In this document: one piece after another, positions 26,455-37,200 of the stretch | Layout of the letters: every line of letters starts with the position of its first letter | Numbering within the stretch: the stretch's first letter is position 1 | Assembly: GCA_002440745.1 (NCBI GenBank) | Contig: DJVB01000066.1 | Location: 1 to 64,000 of the forward strand | Reading direction: 5' to 3' | Length of the DNA: 64,000 nucleotides | Source of the DNA: Bacteroidales bacterium UBA6267 | Lineage (GTDB): Bacteria; Bacteroidota; Bacteroidia; Bacteroidales; UBA1556 | The notes under the pieces: model-generated | Seen by the model: only the letters and a program-made list of their open reading frames with translations | Told to the model about the DNA's origin: nothing | Databases searched by the model: none | Made by a program: the position numbers and the translations under genes

Positions 26455-29400
26455 TTACTTAATGATAAGTTTTTCGGTTTTCACATTTTCATTGGAGATC
26501 AATTGAATATTATAAACTCCTTTTGCTAATGTTGAGAAGTCGAATGACTTAGCAAATCCATCTACTACATTAAGTTCTTCAGCATAAACTACTTTGCCTG
26601 CAACATCAAGGATGTTCATTACAAGTTTGCCAGAGAAGCCATTAATTTGCATGGTGAACTCACCATTAGATGGGTTCGGGAATATTGCCAAATTCATTTC
26701 ACCATCTTGATCGGCCATTCCAACATCGTCAATTACGAATATTGAAATAGTATCAGTACCAGAGCAACCATTTGCATCTGTAACAGTTACGCCGAAGATA
26801 GTATCTTGACCACCTGTTAAGGTGTTTGCACCAACTGGTAATAATTGGTTTGTCCAACCATTAGTCCACAGATAAGTAGCAAATCCGGTTCCGGCGTCTA
26901 AGTCAAATGCATGAGATGCTTTGATAGTTGTTGGACCAGAGATTACTACAACAGGCTCAGCAATCCAAGTAATTGCAACGGTATCGTAACCCATGCAAGA
27001 GTTAGAATCAGTAACCATTACACTGAAATTACCAGTTCCAAGACCAACACCGGTTGAGTCGATAGTTATACTTTGGATAGTATCACCAGTACTCCATAAG
27101 TAAGTATTCCAGCTACCTGCATCAAGAGGCAAGGTTTCACTTGCACATAATGTTTGATCGGCACCAAGATTTACCATTGGCATTGGGTTAACTGTTACTG
27201 TAAGTGAATCCGAATCAGAACATCCAACAGTGTTAGTTATAGTAACATAATACTGAGTTGTTACAACAGGATTAACTGTGATTCCAGGTGTAGTTTCAGA
27301 TGTACTCCACAAGAAACTTGTTGGGCCTGACATGGTATGAGTTCCAAGATTAGCAAAATAATCTTGAGGATAAACTAAGTATTGAGAAGAAACTGAATCA
27401 GTTCCGGCAATATTAGTCCAAGAAGTATCAGGACCGGTAACATAAGCTTTACGAACAATAGTATGATTTGCAGTTGCATTGCTAACACCGGCAACAGCCC
27501 AACCTGAACCTGGGTCTGGAGAAGGTGTTCCAATAACATCTATTAGAGTAGTGTCTGTAGCAGTTACTTTAACTAAACCACGAGCATCGTCACCATTATG
27601 GTGCACAACAGATGGATAAGGAAGAATCTCATCAGCTAAGGCTGTGTCAAAGACAGTAGCATTAGTTTGACTATTTAAAATTACCCATACATCATTGTTA
27701 AGGATATAAGAACCGGCAGGGAATACGTGATAATACTGCCATCCATTTCCATTTGTAGCTTGAGCAATTTGATAATTATCTAAGAAAATAGTATCGCCTG
27801 TTCCATTATAAATCTCGATAGCTTTATTATTTCCACCACCTTCGATATATTCTGAGAAGAATAAATCAGAAGCAACAGGAGGAGTTCCAGCGGTTAACAT
27901 AGTAGAAGTTCCTTCACAAATTGTAACATCGCCTGAAGTTGTAGCTACAGGAGCAGCATTTACCATTGTTGATTGAGAAGCTACGTTTGAACAGCCATTA
28001 GCATCAGTATAGGAATAAGTGATGGTGTGGTTACCAACACCGGCAGTTGCAGGATTGAACTCAGTACCAATTACACCAGTTCCGGTGAAGACACCTCCAA
28101 CAGGAGAAGCCACAAGAGCTACAGGCATTCCATTATCGCAATAGTTTGCAGCAAAACCGGTAATGGTAAGCACTGGTAATGCGTTTTCAGTTACAACGAT
28201 ATCGTCTGTAGCATCAATTCCAAACTGAGTCACTTTACAAGTATAAGTGCCTGAAGTTGTGGCGTAGATGGAAGAAGTTGTACCTAATGTGTCGGTACCC
28301 CTTGTCCACAAATATGCAGCACCAAAATAAGTACCTGCATCCAACATAACAGAGTCGCCGGCGCAATATGAAGTATCAGCTCCAAGTGATACTGTTGGTG
28401 AAGCAGCGATAGTTACACCATCAATGAATAAATCTGGACCATAGTCAGAGAAACCTTCAAACATTATTTGAACATTATTACCTTCAAATGCTGTAGGAAT
28501 CTGAGCATAACCTGTAATGTAGGTTCCAGGACTTGTTGAACCTCCACCAGGAGTTACTAAATCCAACCCACCTTTTTTCCAAACTAATACCCAGTTAGTA
28601 TCGCAAGTTTTGGCATATACCGAAAGAGTATCAGCATAAGATGAAGTATAGTCATAATAAGAATAATCAAAAGCAACAAAAGAAGTAGTTGCAGCAGGCA
28701 CAGTAACCATAGGGGTGCGCATTTGAGCAAAATTTCCAGGATTTTGATTCCAGAAATTAGCTCTTGCTGCGGTGCCTGAATAATGATCCCAGCTAAATGT
28801 ACCATTACCGGCAACATCCCATTTTACAGGAGGCCATGTGTTGAATTCTTCAATATATCCAAGAGCCTCAGCAGTATAGTATTCACCTGAACCGGAAATA
28901 GTATCATTAGAATTATTAGAATCAGTACTTAATGAAGCATAAGCTTTCATATCGTAAACACCATAAGCAGTTGTTGTAAACTGACCGACATAAACCCACT
29001 CAGAAGTTTCACTTGCAATAGAGCTGAGAGTTCCTGTAAGAGAAAGATTACCTGAGGGTGTAGTTCCGGTTAAATAAACAGGTACGTTGGTTTGCGTTGC
29101 AGAACCATAGTTATAAACTTCTACAAAAACGCTATCATTATTTACACCACAATACTCATCAAAATTAAGCATTACGTCAGTAACACCAAGATCGTTGGCA
29201 GGAGCTGTAAATTCATCAGCACCAATATCAGGAGTTGTCATACTTCTAACATCGCCATCAATGTCGGTAGTAACCAAAGCTGAAGGAGTACCTATATTAT
29301 CGAATGAAGGTCTTGTAACGTGCAAGTCAGTATTACTTATGAATAATGGATCCATCGAAACAGAATTCACATTATTAGTTGTGTAGGCAGCTTGAAGCGC

Positions 29401-32400
29401 AGCTAAATCAGTTCTTGCACCACCCCAATATGCGAAATTTGAACCGGTAGTGTAGTAGTTATTGTAATCAGCAGCGTCCAAGTAGCTATTATTATTCACA
29501 TAAACAGCATAGCCCGCACCAGTATTTACTAAGTTATTATTGATAATAGAATACCCTGAATAAGTAGATGAACTATTATAAACATATAAGCAATAACCGG
29601 AAGTGCTTGAAGAAGTCATAAGGATGGAGTTATTGATGATATCAATATTCTTAGAACTGTAAAAACGCATACCATAAGCAGTGCTATTTTGAACAGTTTG
29701 CGAAATCATATTATTTGCAACCAAACCATGATTTGTTGCATCACCATCAGCATAATATGCATAAATACCATAACCATACTCCATATTGATTTTATTATTC
29801 AAAATCGAGAATTGATTATCAAAATAATACATATAGAGATGATAATAAGCACCATAATAAGTTTGATTTAAGGTATTGCCAACTAACTCAGCATTATTAT
29901 GATAATATAAATACATGCCATAATAGGTATAGTTCTCAAAAGTATTATTCATAATCTTAGTACCTTCAAGAAGAACAGTTGTACTGCTGCCTCTTAAACC
30001 TAAACCAACATATCCACCACTGATATAGTTATTCTCAATAGTTAAATAATTGGCTGAATTTCCATTTGTAGAATAAGAAGTTGAACTTCCGCTTGCGATG
30101 ATACCACAGAAATTTGATGAACTACCTGTGTTATTGAGAATTACAGAACTATTACTGATAGTGTTAGAATCAGCTTGATTGGTTAAGAAAATACCATAAG
30201 CATAAGTAGCATTTGGTCCTGCAACAATATTCAAACTGTCGATAATAACGTGTTTTGCTCCATCTAAAGTGATAATGGCGCGATCAGAAGAGACTGTTGG
30301 CTCATTGAAAATGGTTGTGTTTCCGGAACCTTTAATAGTGATGGTATTAACTGCTGATGCACCAGGAACTGAACCAATAGTGAATCTTTCGTTAAACACA
30401 CCTGTATCAGCTAAAAGCACAACAGGTCCGGCCACACCGCAATTATTCAAAGCAGTGATAGCATCTGAGAAACTAGTAAAGTTAAATCCGCTACCTTGTC
30501 CAATGGTGTAGGTGCCTGACATTGGATTACAAGCAAAAACACTGTAGAAAATAGTATCATTAATTTTATTTTGGTCAGCAGCTAAATCAGTAAATGCTAA
30601 ACAGTTGTACTGGCCAAATGTACTAAAATCACCATTAGTATTAAATGTATGAGATACAGTATCCATTGAATTAATCGGACCGGCAATAATGTCAGAAACA
30701 TAAGTTGCACCTCCGTTCAAGGAGTACTTAATAGTAACGTTAGATTGTGATGCTGTACCGAAGTTAGCAACTTTAACGGTAATTGGCACCGAGGCATTTA
30801 AGTTGATTCCGGTCATAGGAGCAACCCATTCAACAACAGATAGATCATTTGCGGCAGGTGTAAATTCATCTGCTCCAATATCAGGAGTAGTTGCATCACG
30901 CATGTCACCATCAAAGTCGATTGTAACGCCTGTAACAGGTGAACCTAAATTATTGAAAGGAATTAAATTGGTATGCAAATCAGTTGTGGAATTGTAACCA
31001 GGATTCATCGAAACTGAGTTCAAATCCATGCTGTTTGCTGTTTGCAATGCTGCTAAATCTGTACGATTTGAGCCCCAATAAACAAAATTGGTTCCCATTG
31101 CATAGTAGTTATTATAATTATTACTGGCAACCTTGGCAGTAGTTCCATAATATGCGGCATAGCCTGCACCCATATTTACTAAACTATTGTTTGCAAAGTT
31201 TTCACCATTAGTATTTGAAGTAGTGTTAGTCTGATAAAGTGCACGGCTACCTGTTGAATTATCCGCTATAACAACTGAGTTATTATAGTAATTTGTTAAA
31301 TCGGAATAATAAGCATAAATACCATAATTTGTTCCTGTTCCACTTCCAACAATGGAAATCATATTATTAGCAACTAAACAAGGCGCTGCATTAGTTGGTA
31401 CTGCACTATAATAATTGAAATATCTTGCTGCAAGACCATAATTAGCAGAAGAAGAAGTTGGATTCATAATAATTTTATTACCAACAAACTGACTTCCGTT
31501 GAAAATATAATAGGTATAAATACCATAAGATGTTGTATTTGTATTATCATGGACATAGTTTCCTCTTACAAAAACTGAATCTTGATAATAAGCATAAATA
31601 CCGTAATAGTAGTAATTATATACTTCATTGCTATCCACCACGTTATTTTTTCCGGTATTAGTGCTAGAGGGAGCATTAAGATATATGCCATAATTACCAC
31701 CTGATATTGTATTGTTTACAATAGTATTATAGTTACTAGGTCCAACATTTGTAACCGATACGCCACGGTTGTTTGTGCTAGTGCCAAGAGATTGAATATC
31801 ACATCCATCTATTCTTATAAACTGAGAACCATTATCAATTTCGAAAACAGTAGCATAAGAACTGTTCAAAGCGGCAACTGTCAAGTTTGTAAAAGTAATA
31901 TAAGAAGCTCCATTAAACTCAACTACATAGTTGTCGGCTGTACCTGTGCTATAATAATTCAATACAACATCACCTGCATTACCGGTACCAGAAGTGAAGG
32001 TTATAGTATTTGTTGAAGATATACCATTGATAGAACCAAAGGAGATTTGCTCGTTATAAACTCCTGAATCAACAAGGAATGTAACAGCACCACCTACACC
32101 AAAATAACCCAAATTCTGAACTGCTTCAGTAAATGAGCTAAAATGATCGTTTGTGTCAGGTCCAACGGTATAAGTTCCTGATAAAGGATAACCTATCCAA
32201 ATATCGGCAAAGGCAGTATCGTTTGAAGTATTTGCATCTCCAACATTCTGAACAACTGCTCCAACTTGATATAAACCGCTATTCAACATATTAGCTGTAG
32301 TGGTGAAGGTATAAGTTAAAGTATCACCTGCATCCAATGTATCCGCATATAACTCAGTAACTATAGTTGTACCTCCATCAATGGAATACTTCATGACTAA

Positions 32401-34029
32401 AGAATCTTGGGCAACTAAGCCTGCATTCATAACTTTTACTGTGATTGGCATTGTTGCATTTGGCAATGAACCTGATGCAGGAGAAAACCATTCAAGCATA
32501 GCAATATCGTTTGCAGGTGGGATGGTAAACGACACATCATCAATGGCCATATCAGAATAGTATGAGGAACCTGCTGCTCCAGCAAAACGAATTGCAGTTG
32601 CATTTCCACTGATATTTAATGTTGCCTTTGTCCATGGAGAAGTGCCACTTGAATGCTGTTGCCCGGTAGCTATCCAGCCTGTGCTTACCCATTGACCATT
32701 AAGCTTTTGTTCAACTATTAGATTCCCCATTGTAGAACCATACATGTGATACCAGAAATCCATAATCACAACAGGAGCTCCATTAAAATTCAAACATGGA
32801 CTTTCTAACCATGCGGTGTCACCTAAAGCTGATGGTGAAGAAGTTTCAAGAAACATATAAATCCCGCCAGAAATACCTTCATAAGTATGGTCATAATTAG
32901 GACCGGTTGATGATGAATTTTCATCACCCCCACTGGCATCCTCAGCCTCCCAACGTGGGTTGCTTGTTCCATTATCGCTATTATAGGTGGTCCAGTTATT
33001 TGGATAAGTAGTTAAAAAACCATTGGCTACAGTTTCAAAATTTTCTAATGAGCCACCACTGATTGTTGGATTTACAATTACTGCAGATATCTCATTATTA
33101 AGACTGTTTGAGTCAGCAGCAAATTCAACGGCCGCTTTCACATTATAAGTACCAGAAGAGGAAAAATTAGCAGTTGTGCTAAAAGTATGAGTAAGAGTAT
33201 CGCCAGGAGCTATAGTAGTTGTAAGTGCCTGACTTGTCCAAGTAGTTCCATTATCAATCGAATACTTCAAAGTATAACTTGACTGCGATGCAGTTCCCCA
33301 GTTTTTAACTTTAATAGTAACAGGTTCAGTAGCTGTTAATCCACAACCAGAGTTAGGAGAATCCCATGATATTACACCTAAGTCTGTTGCAACTGCAGGC
33401 CCCATAACAATTACAAACTGCATATTCGGGCGGTTTGATGATGTGCCAGTAATTGAAGTGTTTGTACATACTCCAGAAGCATCAGCTCTATAATATACGG
33501 CACTTGTAAAAGCAGTTGTAGTATAATGCATTTGTGCATTATCTGTATAGCTTGAATTATTAAAACAAGTTTCTACAATGATATTACTAACTCCATCCCA
33601 AACATAAGGGGTTTGGAATGTATGAGTATTCCAACCAGTTGTCTCAGTATAACTTGCTGTTGTATAAACCTGAGTTAATCCGCTTTGCCATGTTGAAATG
33701 GATGTGGCTGTTGTAGCTCCCAAAGAAATGGTAAAACCTTGTAAAGGCGTACCTTCTATAGTTCCAACACTGAAAGCTAAGGAATTAATCGTACCGGCAG
33801 AGGCTCCAAGAGCTTGTAATTCACTGGCTAAAACCAACATTTGATGCCGAGCACCATAATAATAATTACCATAAGGAGCAGGGTAACTCGTGGTTCCATT
33901 CGTACTTGTTCCTGTTCCTAAGGTAATGGTCGTCTGTGCAAATGAAGTAAAGCTCATACCTATGAGCAAAACCCCAATGAACACGGACATAAACATTTTC
34001 CTAAAGAAATGTGTGTAGTTTGTTTTCAT
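26455..34029 (-). CDS. Giant 2: T9SS-secreted beta-helix/CARDB/jelly-roll surface protein (2524 aa)
   Basis: A signal peptide (1-31, ending SFAQ) is followed in order by: the shared module (33-205, YPAPYGNYYYGARHQ); a CARDB-like domain; a jelly-roll/MAM-like domain (about 325-505); CARDB; a beta-helix (614-1058); CARDB; a second beta-helix (1170-1613), both ending DIGADEF; CARDB; a choice-of-anchor/cleaved-adhesin-like jelly roll (1723-1876); PKD-like units; a lamin-tail-like domain (about 2048-2230, from FFSEYIEGGGNNKAIEIYNG) set inside a PKD-like unit; and a T9SS type A sorting domain (2443-2524, AIFPNPSNGEF to EKLIIK). A surface adhesive or matrix role is inferred. The start ATG is supported by the signal peptide and a consensus promoter 62-91 bases upstream. 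Confidence 0.93.
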   Translation of the reverse strand: MKTNYTHFFRKMFMSVFIGVLLIGMSFTSFAQTTITLGTGTSTNGTTSYPAPYGNYYYGARHQMLVLASELQALGASAGTINSLAFSVGTIEGTPLQGFTISLGATTATSISTWQSGLTQVYTTASYTETTGWNTHTFQTPYVWDGVSNIIVETCFNNSSYTDNAQMHYTTTAFTSAVYYRADASGVCTNTSITGTSSNRPNMQFVIVMGPAVATDLGVISWDSPNSGCGLTATEPVTIKVKNWGTASQSSYTLKYSIDNGTTWTSQALTTTIAPGDTLTHTFSTTANFSSSGTYNVKAAVEFAADSNSLNNEISAVIVNPTISGGSLENFETVANGFLTTYPNNWTTYNSDNGTSNPRWEAEDASGGDENSSSTGPNYDHTYEGISGGIYMFLETSSPSALGDTAWLESPCLNFNGAPVVIMDFWYHMYGSTMGNLIVEQKLNGQWVSTGWIATGQQHSSGTSPWTKATLNISGNATAIRFAGAAGSSYYSDMAIDDVSFTIPPANDIAMLEWFSPASGSLPNATMPITVKVMNAGLVAQDSLVMKYSIDGGTTIVTELYADTLDAGDTLTYTFTTTANMLNSGLYQVGAVVQNVGDANTSNDTAFADIWIGYPLSGTYTVGPDTNDHFSSFTEAVQNLGYFGVGGAVTFLVDSGVYNEQISFGSINGISSTNTITFTSGTGNAGDVVLNYYSTGTADNYVVEFNGASYITFTNLTVAALNSSYATVFEIDNGSQFIRIDGCDIQSLGTSTNNRGVSVTNVGPSNYNTIVNNTISGGNYGIYLNAPSSTNTGKNNVVDSNEVYNYYYYGIYAYYQDSVFVRGNYVHDNTNTTSYGIYTYYIFNGSQFVGNKIIMNPTSSSANYGLAARYFNYYSAVPTNAAPCLVANNMISIVGSGTGTNYGIYAYYSDLTNYYNNSVVIADNSTGSRALYQTNTTSNTNGENFANNSLVNMGAGYAAYYGTTAKVASNNYNNYYAMGTNFVYWGSNRTDLAALQTANSMDLNSVSMNPGYNSTTDLHTNLIPFNNLGSPVTGVTIDFDGDMRDATTPDIGADEFTPAANDLSVVEWVAPMTGINLNASVPITVKVANFGTASQSNVTIKYSLNGGATYVSDIIAGPINSMDTVSHTFNTNGDFSTFGQYNCLAFTDLAADQNKINDTIFYSVFACNPMSGTYTIGQGSGFNFTSFSDAITALNNCGVAGPVVLLADTGVFNERFTIGSVPGASAVNTITIKGSGNTTIFNEPTVSSDRAIITLDGAKHVIIDSLNIVAGPNATYAYGIFLTNQADSNTISNSSVILNNTGSSSNFCGIIASGSSTSYSTNGNSANYLTIENNYISGGYVGLGLRGSSTTVLLEGTKIMNNTFENYTYYGMYLYYHNNAELVGNTLNQTYYGAYYHLYMYYFDNQFSILNNKINMEYGYGIYAYYADGDATNHGLVANNMISQTVQNSTAYGMRFYSSKNIDIINNSILMTSSSTSGYCLYVYNSSSTYSGYSIINNNLVNTGAGYAVYVNNNSYLDAADYNNYYTTGSNFAYWGGARTDLAALQAAYTTNNVNSVSMDPLFISNTDLHVTRPSFDNIGTPSALVTTDIDGDVRSMTTPDIGADEFTAPANDLGVTDVMLNFDEYCGVNNDSVFVEVYNYGSATQTNVPVYLTGTTPSGNLSLTGTLSSIASETSEWVYVGQFTTTAYGVYDMKAYASLSTDSNNSNDTISGSGEYYTAEALGYIEEFNTWPPVKWDVAGNGTFSWDHYSGTAARANFWNQNPGNFAQMRTPMVTVPAATTSFVAFDYSYYDYTSSYADTLSVYAKTCDTNWVLVWKKGGLDLVTPGGGSTSPGTYITGYAQIPTAFEGNNVQIMFEGFSDYGPDLFIDGVTIAASPTVSLGADTSYCAGDSVMLDAGTYFGAAYLWTRGTDTLGTTSSIYATTSGTYTCKVTQFGIDATDDIVVTENALPVLTITGFAANYCDNGMPVALVASPVGGVFTGTGVIGTEFNPATAGVGNHTITYSYTDANGCSNVASQSTMVNAAPVATTSGDVTICEGTSTMLTAGTPPVASDLFFSEYIEGGGNNKAIEIYNGTGDTIFLDNYQIAQATNGNGWQYYHVFPAGSYILNNDVWVILNSQTNATVFDTALADEILPYPSVVHHNGDDARGLVKVTATDTTLIDVIGTPSPDPGSGWAVAGVSNATANHTIVRKAYVTGPDTSWTNIAGTDSVSSQYLVYPQDYFANLGTHTMSGPTSFLWSTSETTPGITVNPVVTTQYYVTITNTVGCSDSDSLTVTVNPMPMVNLGADQTLCASETLPLDAGSWNTYLWSTGDTIQSITIDSTGVGLGTGNFSVMVTDSNSCMGYDTVAITWIAEPVVVISGPTTIKASHAFDLDAGTGFATYLWTNGWTNQLLPVGANTLTGGQDTIFGVTVTDANGCSGTDTISIFVIDDVGMADQDGEMNLAIFPNPSNGEFTMQINGFSGKLVMNILDVAGKVVYAEELNVVDGFAKSFDFSTLAKGVYNIQLISNENVKTEKLIIK

Positions 34030-34090
34030 AAGATTAAAAATTTAGTTAATATTCAATAAAACTTAAGTTTCCTAATGTAAAAATATGGTG

Positions 34091-34120
34091 CAAACTTAAT
34101 AAAATATAATTAGCACGCAA
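34091..34120 (-). promoter_or_regulatory. Full consensus promoter of giant 2
   Basis: On the minus strand TTG (34120-34118), 19 bases, then TAAGTTTG (34098-34091) matches the Bacteroidota promoter. The predicted start, near 34084, leaves a leader of about 55 nt. Confidence 0.65.
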
Positions 34121-34189
34121 CGAAATATGATAATTTCGATTTAAGTATTTAAATAATTTGTCAAAATGGACTAATGACGAATCTAAAAC

Positions 34190-34227
34190 AAAAGGTGGAT
34201 GAAATGTATTATTACCATCCACCTTTT
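34190..34227 (-). terminator. Terminator of giant gene 3
   Basis: AAAAGGTGGATG (34190-34201) and CATCCACCTTTT (34216-34227) form a perfect 12-bp stem with a 14-base loop, followed on the minus strand by TTTTGTTTT. It lies 10 bp beyond the giant 3 stop. Confidence 0.9.
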
Positions 34228-34237
34228 AATTATTCCA

Positions 34238-37200
34238 TTAGTTTATCACTAATTTATAGGTTCTGAATCCTTGATTTCCAACAATTTTAACCATGTAAAC
34301 CCCTTTCGCCCAATCACGGAAATCAAATTCGCGTGTATAGATTGTATTGCGATTTACTAAATCTTCTTGGTATAGGATTTTTCCGGTTGTAGTGGAAATT
34401 TGTAATAAATAGTTGGTCGAATTGAGCCCGTTTAGCTCCATTATAAACCTTCCATCACTTGGATTTGGATAGATATTCATTCCAATTTCCTCGTTCAATT
34501 CATCAAAGCTAAGCACATAAGTGATGTTAATGGAATCTATTGCATAGCATCCATAAGCATCCAAAACTGCAACTGCAAATTTATTGAGACCCAAATTTCC
34601 GCTAACATAAGGTATAATATTAATTGCTTGGGTTGTATCACCTGTATTCCATAGATATTTCAAATATCCATATCCGGCATCTAAGGTGATTGAGCTAGTA
34701 TCCACCAAGACAATGTCCGGACCTAAGTCAACATAAGGGGCATTGACATAAACAGTTACTGAATCAACATCGGAACATGCGCCATCCGAAACCGTAACGG
34801 TATAAGTTGTGGTTACATTTGGACTTACGGTGAAGGATGAAGTATTTACGCCATTATTCCAGAGGAAGGAAGTGCCACCACTTGCGGAAATAGTCACTGA
34901 TTCCCCTTTACATATAATGGTGTCGTTGGTAACCATAGCTGTTGGTCCGCCAACAATATCCACCAAAACTTGATCGGTGGAAGAACAACCTGTTGTTGTA
35001 TCGGTAACTGTGAGCGTATAATTGGTTACAGTTTGTGGATTTGCAATGGTATTTGAATTAAATGGACTCAATAAACCAATGGCAGGTGACCAGGAATATG
35101 TCATTCCCATAACGGGGTTACTTCCAATCAATCCGCCACTTCCACCACAAGGTATCATTATGTCGCTTCCGGCATTAGCAGCAGGTGAAGCCAATACTTC
35201 AGTAGTAATGGTGTCACTATTCGAACATCCACCGGCAGTGGTATAAGAATAAATGATTTGGTGAGTACCAACACCTGCAACTGTTGGGTTAAAGAAATTG
35301 CCTGTTACGCCATTTCCGAAGAAAATTCCACCTGAAGGTGATGCGACCAAAGTATCGAAGCCACCATTAGAACAATTCTCTGGATTATAGCTCATAATTT
35401 GAACTATAGGCTGGGTTTCAACAACTACCACGACTGAATTTACAACAGCGCCATTTCCGTCATCAGCTATTACTGTAAAGGTTGTAGTCGTAGCCGGTGC
35501 TACTGTAGGTGTAGCAGAATTAGAGACAAATCCGGTAGGATTCGATGACCACAAATAAGTATATAATCCTGTACCACCGCTTACTAAGGCATTCAACTGC
35601 GTACTGCTTCCATAACAAATCGTATCAGGGTTAGCCATAGGATTAGCCGATAATGGACCTCCCTGTACTGTAATCTGAACTGTATCCGTATCATAACAAC
35701 CGGTATTCTGGTCAGTAAGTTTCAAAGTGAATAATGTCGTCAGATATAGATTCTTAGTAGTTGGGTTTTGTGCAAAGGCATTTAACAATTCTGAAGCAGG
35801 CGACCACTGATAACTATACAATCCGCTTCCGCCTAATCCAGAACCATATAGAATGGTATCATGACCTACCAAAATTGTTGTATCGGTACCAGCATTAGCA
35901 ATCGGATTCGCATTTACGGTTATGGTGTCAACATCCGTATTTGAACAACCATTAGCATTGGTGTAAGTATATGAAATATAATGTGTTCCAATACCTGCAA
36001 TAGTTGGGTCAAATAGATTTGAATTTAGTCCTGCACCACTATAAACACCGCCGGAAGGGAATCCTAATAAAGTATCAGGCATTGAATTGGCGCAAGTGGA
36101 GGACGATAAGCCTACGAGGGCTACCGCAGGTTTCGGATTTACAGTTATGGTTATATTCTTAGTTATAGTTTGTACTCCGTCATTTACTGTTACTGAATAC
36201 AAAGTGGTTACATTTGGTTTAACCATCGGATTTTGTAAAGTAGAGGCAAAACCCATCGGTAAGGACGACCAACTATAACTATAAGTACCCGTGCCACCGG
36301 TAGCAACTACATTCAACTGAACTGAATCTCCTTGACAAATAGCTGACTGATTAGCAGTAATTTGAGCATCTAAAATAGTGGAAGTAGATACAATAACGTC
36401 ATCGTTATCGCTACATCCGGTTATTGTATCTGTAACGGTTAATGTATAAAGTTGCGTAGTAAATAACGGTACAGTAGTAGGATTCTGAACTGCTGCATTT
36501 ACCAACATTAAGGTCGGTGACCATGCCCAACTATAATTTCCACCTCCGGTTGCGCTACCATATAATAAGGTGTCAGATCCTGGTAAAATAAACACATCCA
36601 AACCGGCATTAGCAACAGGAGCTTCATAAACAAGCACTTGTTGGTCGTTAGATGCTGAACAACCTGTTGTTGGGTTGGTATAAGTATATGAAATCATATA
36701 ACTTCCTTGTGCAACACTACCCGGGTCGAAGATATTACCTGATACACCTGAGCCGGAGAACACACCTCCTACCGGTGACCCTGTAAGAACAGACGTCATA
36801 TCATTAGTACAATAAGGACTGCTTAATCCGGTGAAGCTTACATTTGGTAATGGATTCACAACCACAACTACCGATGATGAAGCGTTCGATGTTCCACTAT
36901 TAACCAACACAGTATAAGTTGTTGTTACTGTTGGATTTACTACTGGATTCTGAATTATTGAGGAGAAACCACTTGGATTTGAACTCCAAGAATAGGTATA
37001 AATTCCATTTCCACCGGTAGCAATCGCGTTTAAGTTTACAACATCGCCGGCACAAATGGTATCCGGATTTGCTTGAGCTACAACAGATAACGGTCCAACT
37101 GCCAAAATAACTTGTATATCATCAGATGCCACACATCCTGAAACCTGATCGGTAGCAGTGAGTGTAAATAATTCTGATGCAGACAAACTAACTGTTGCTG

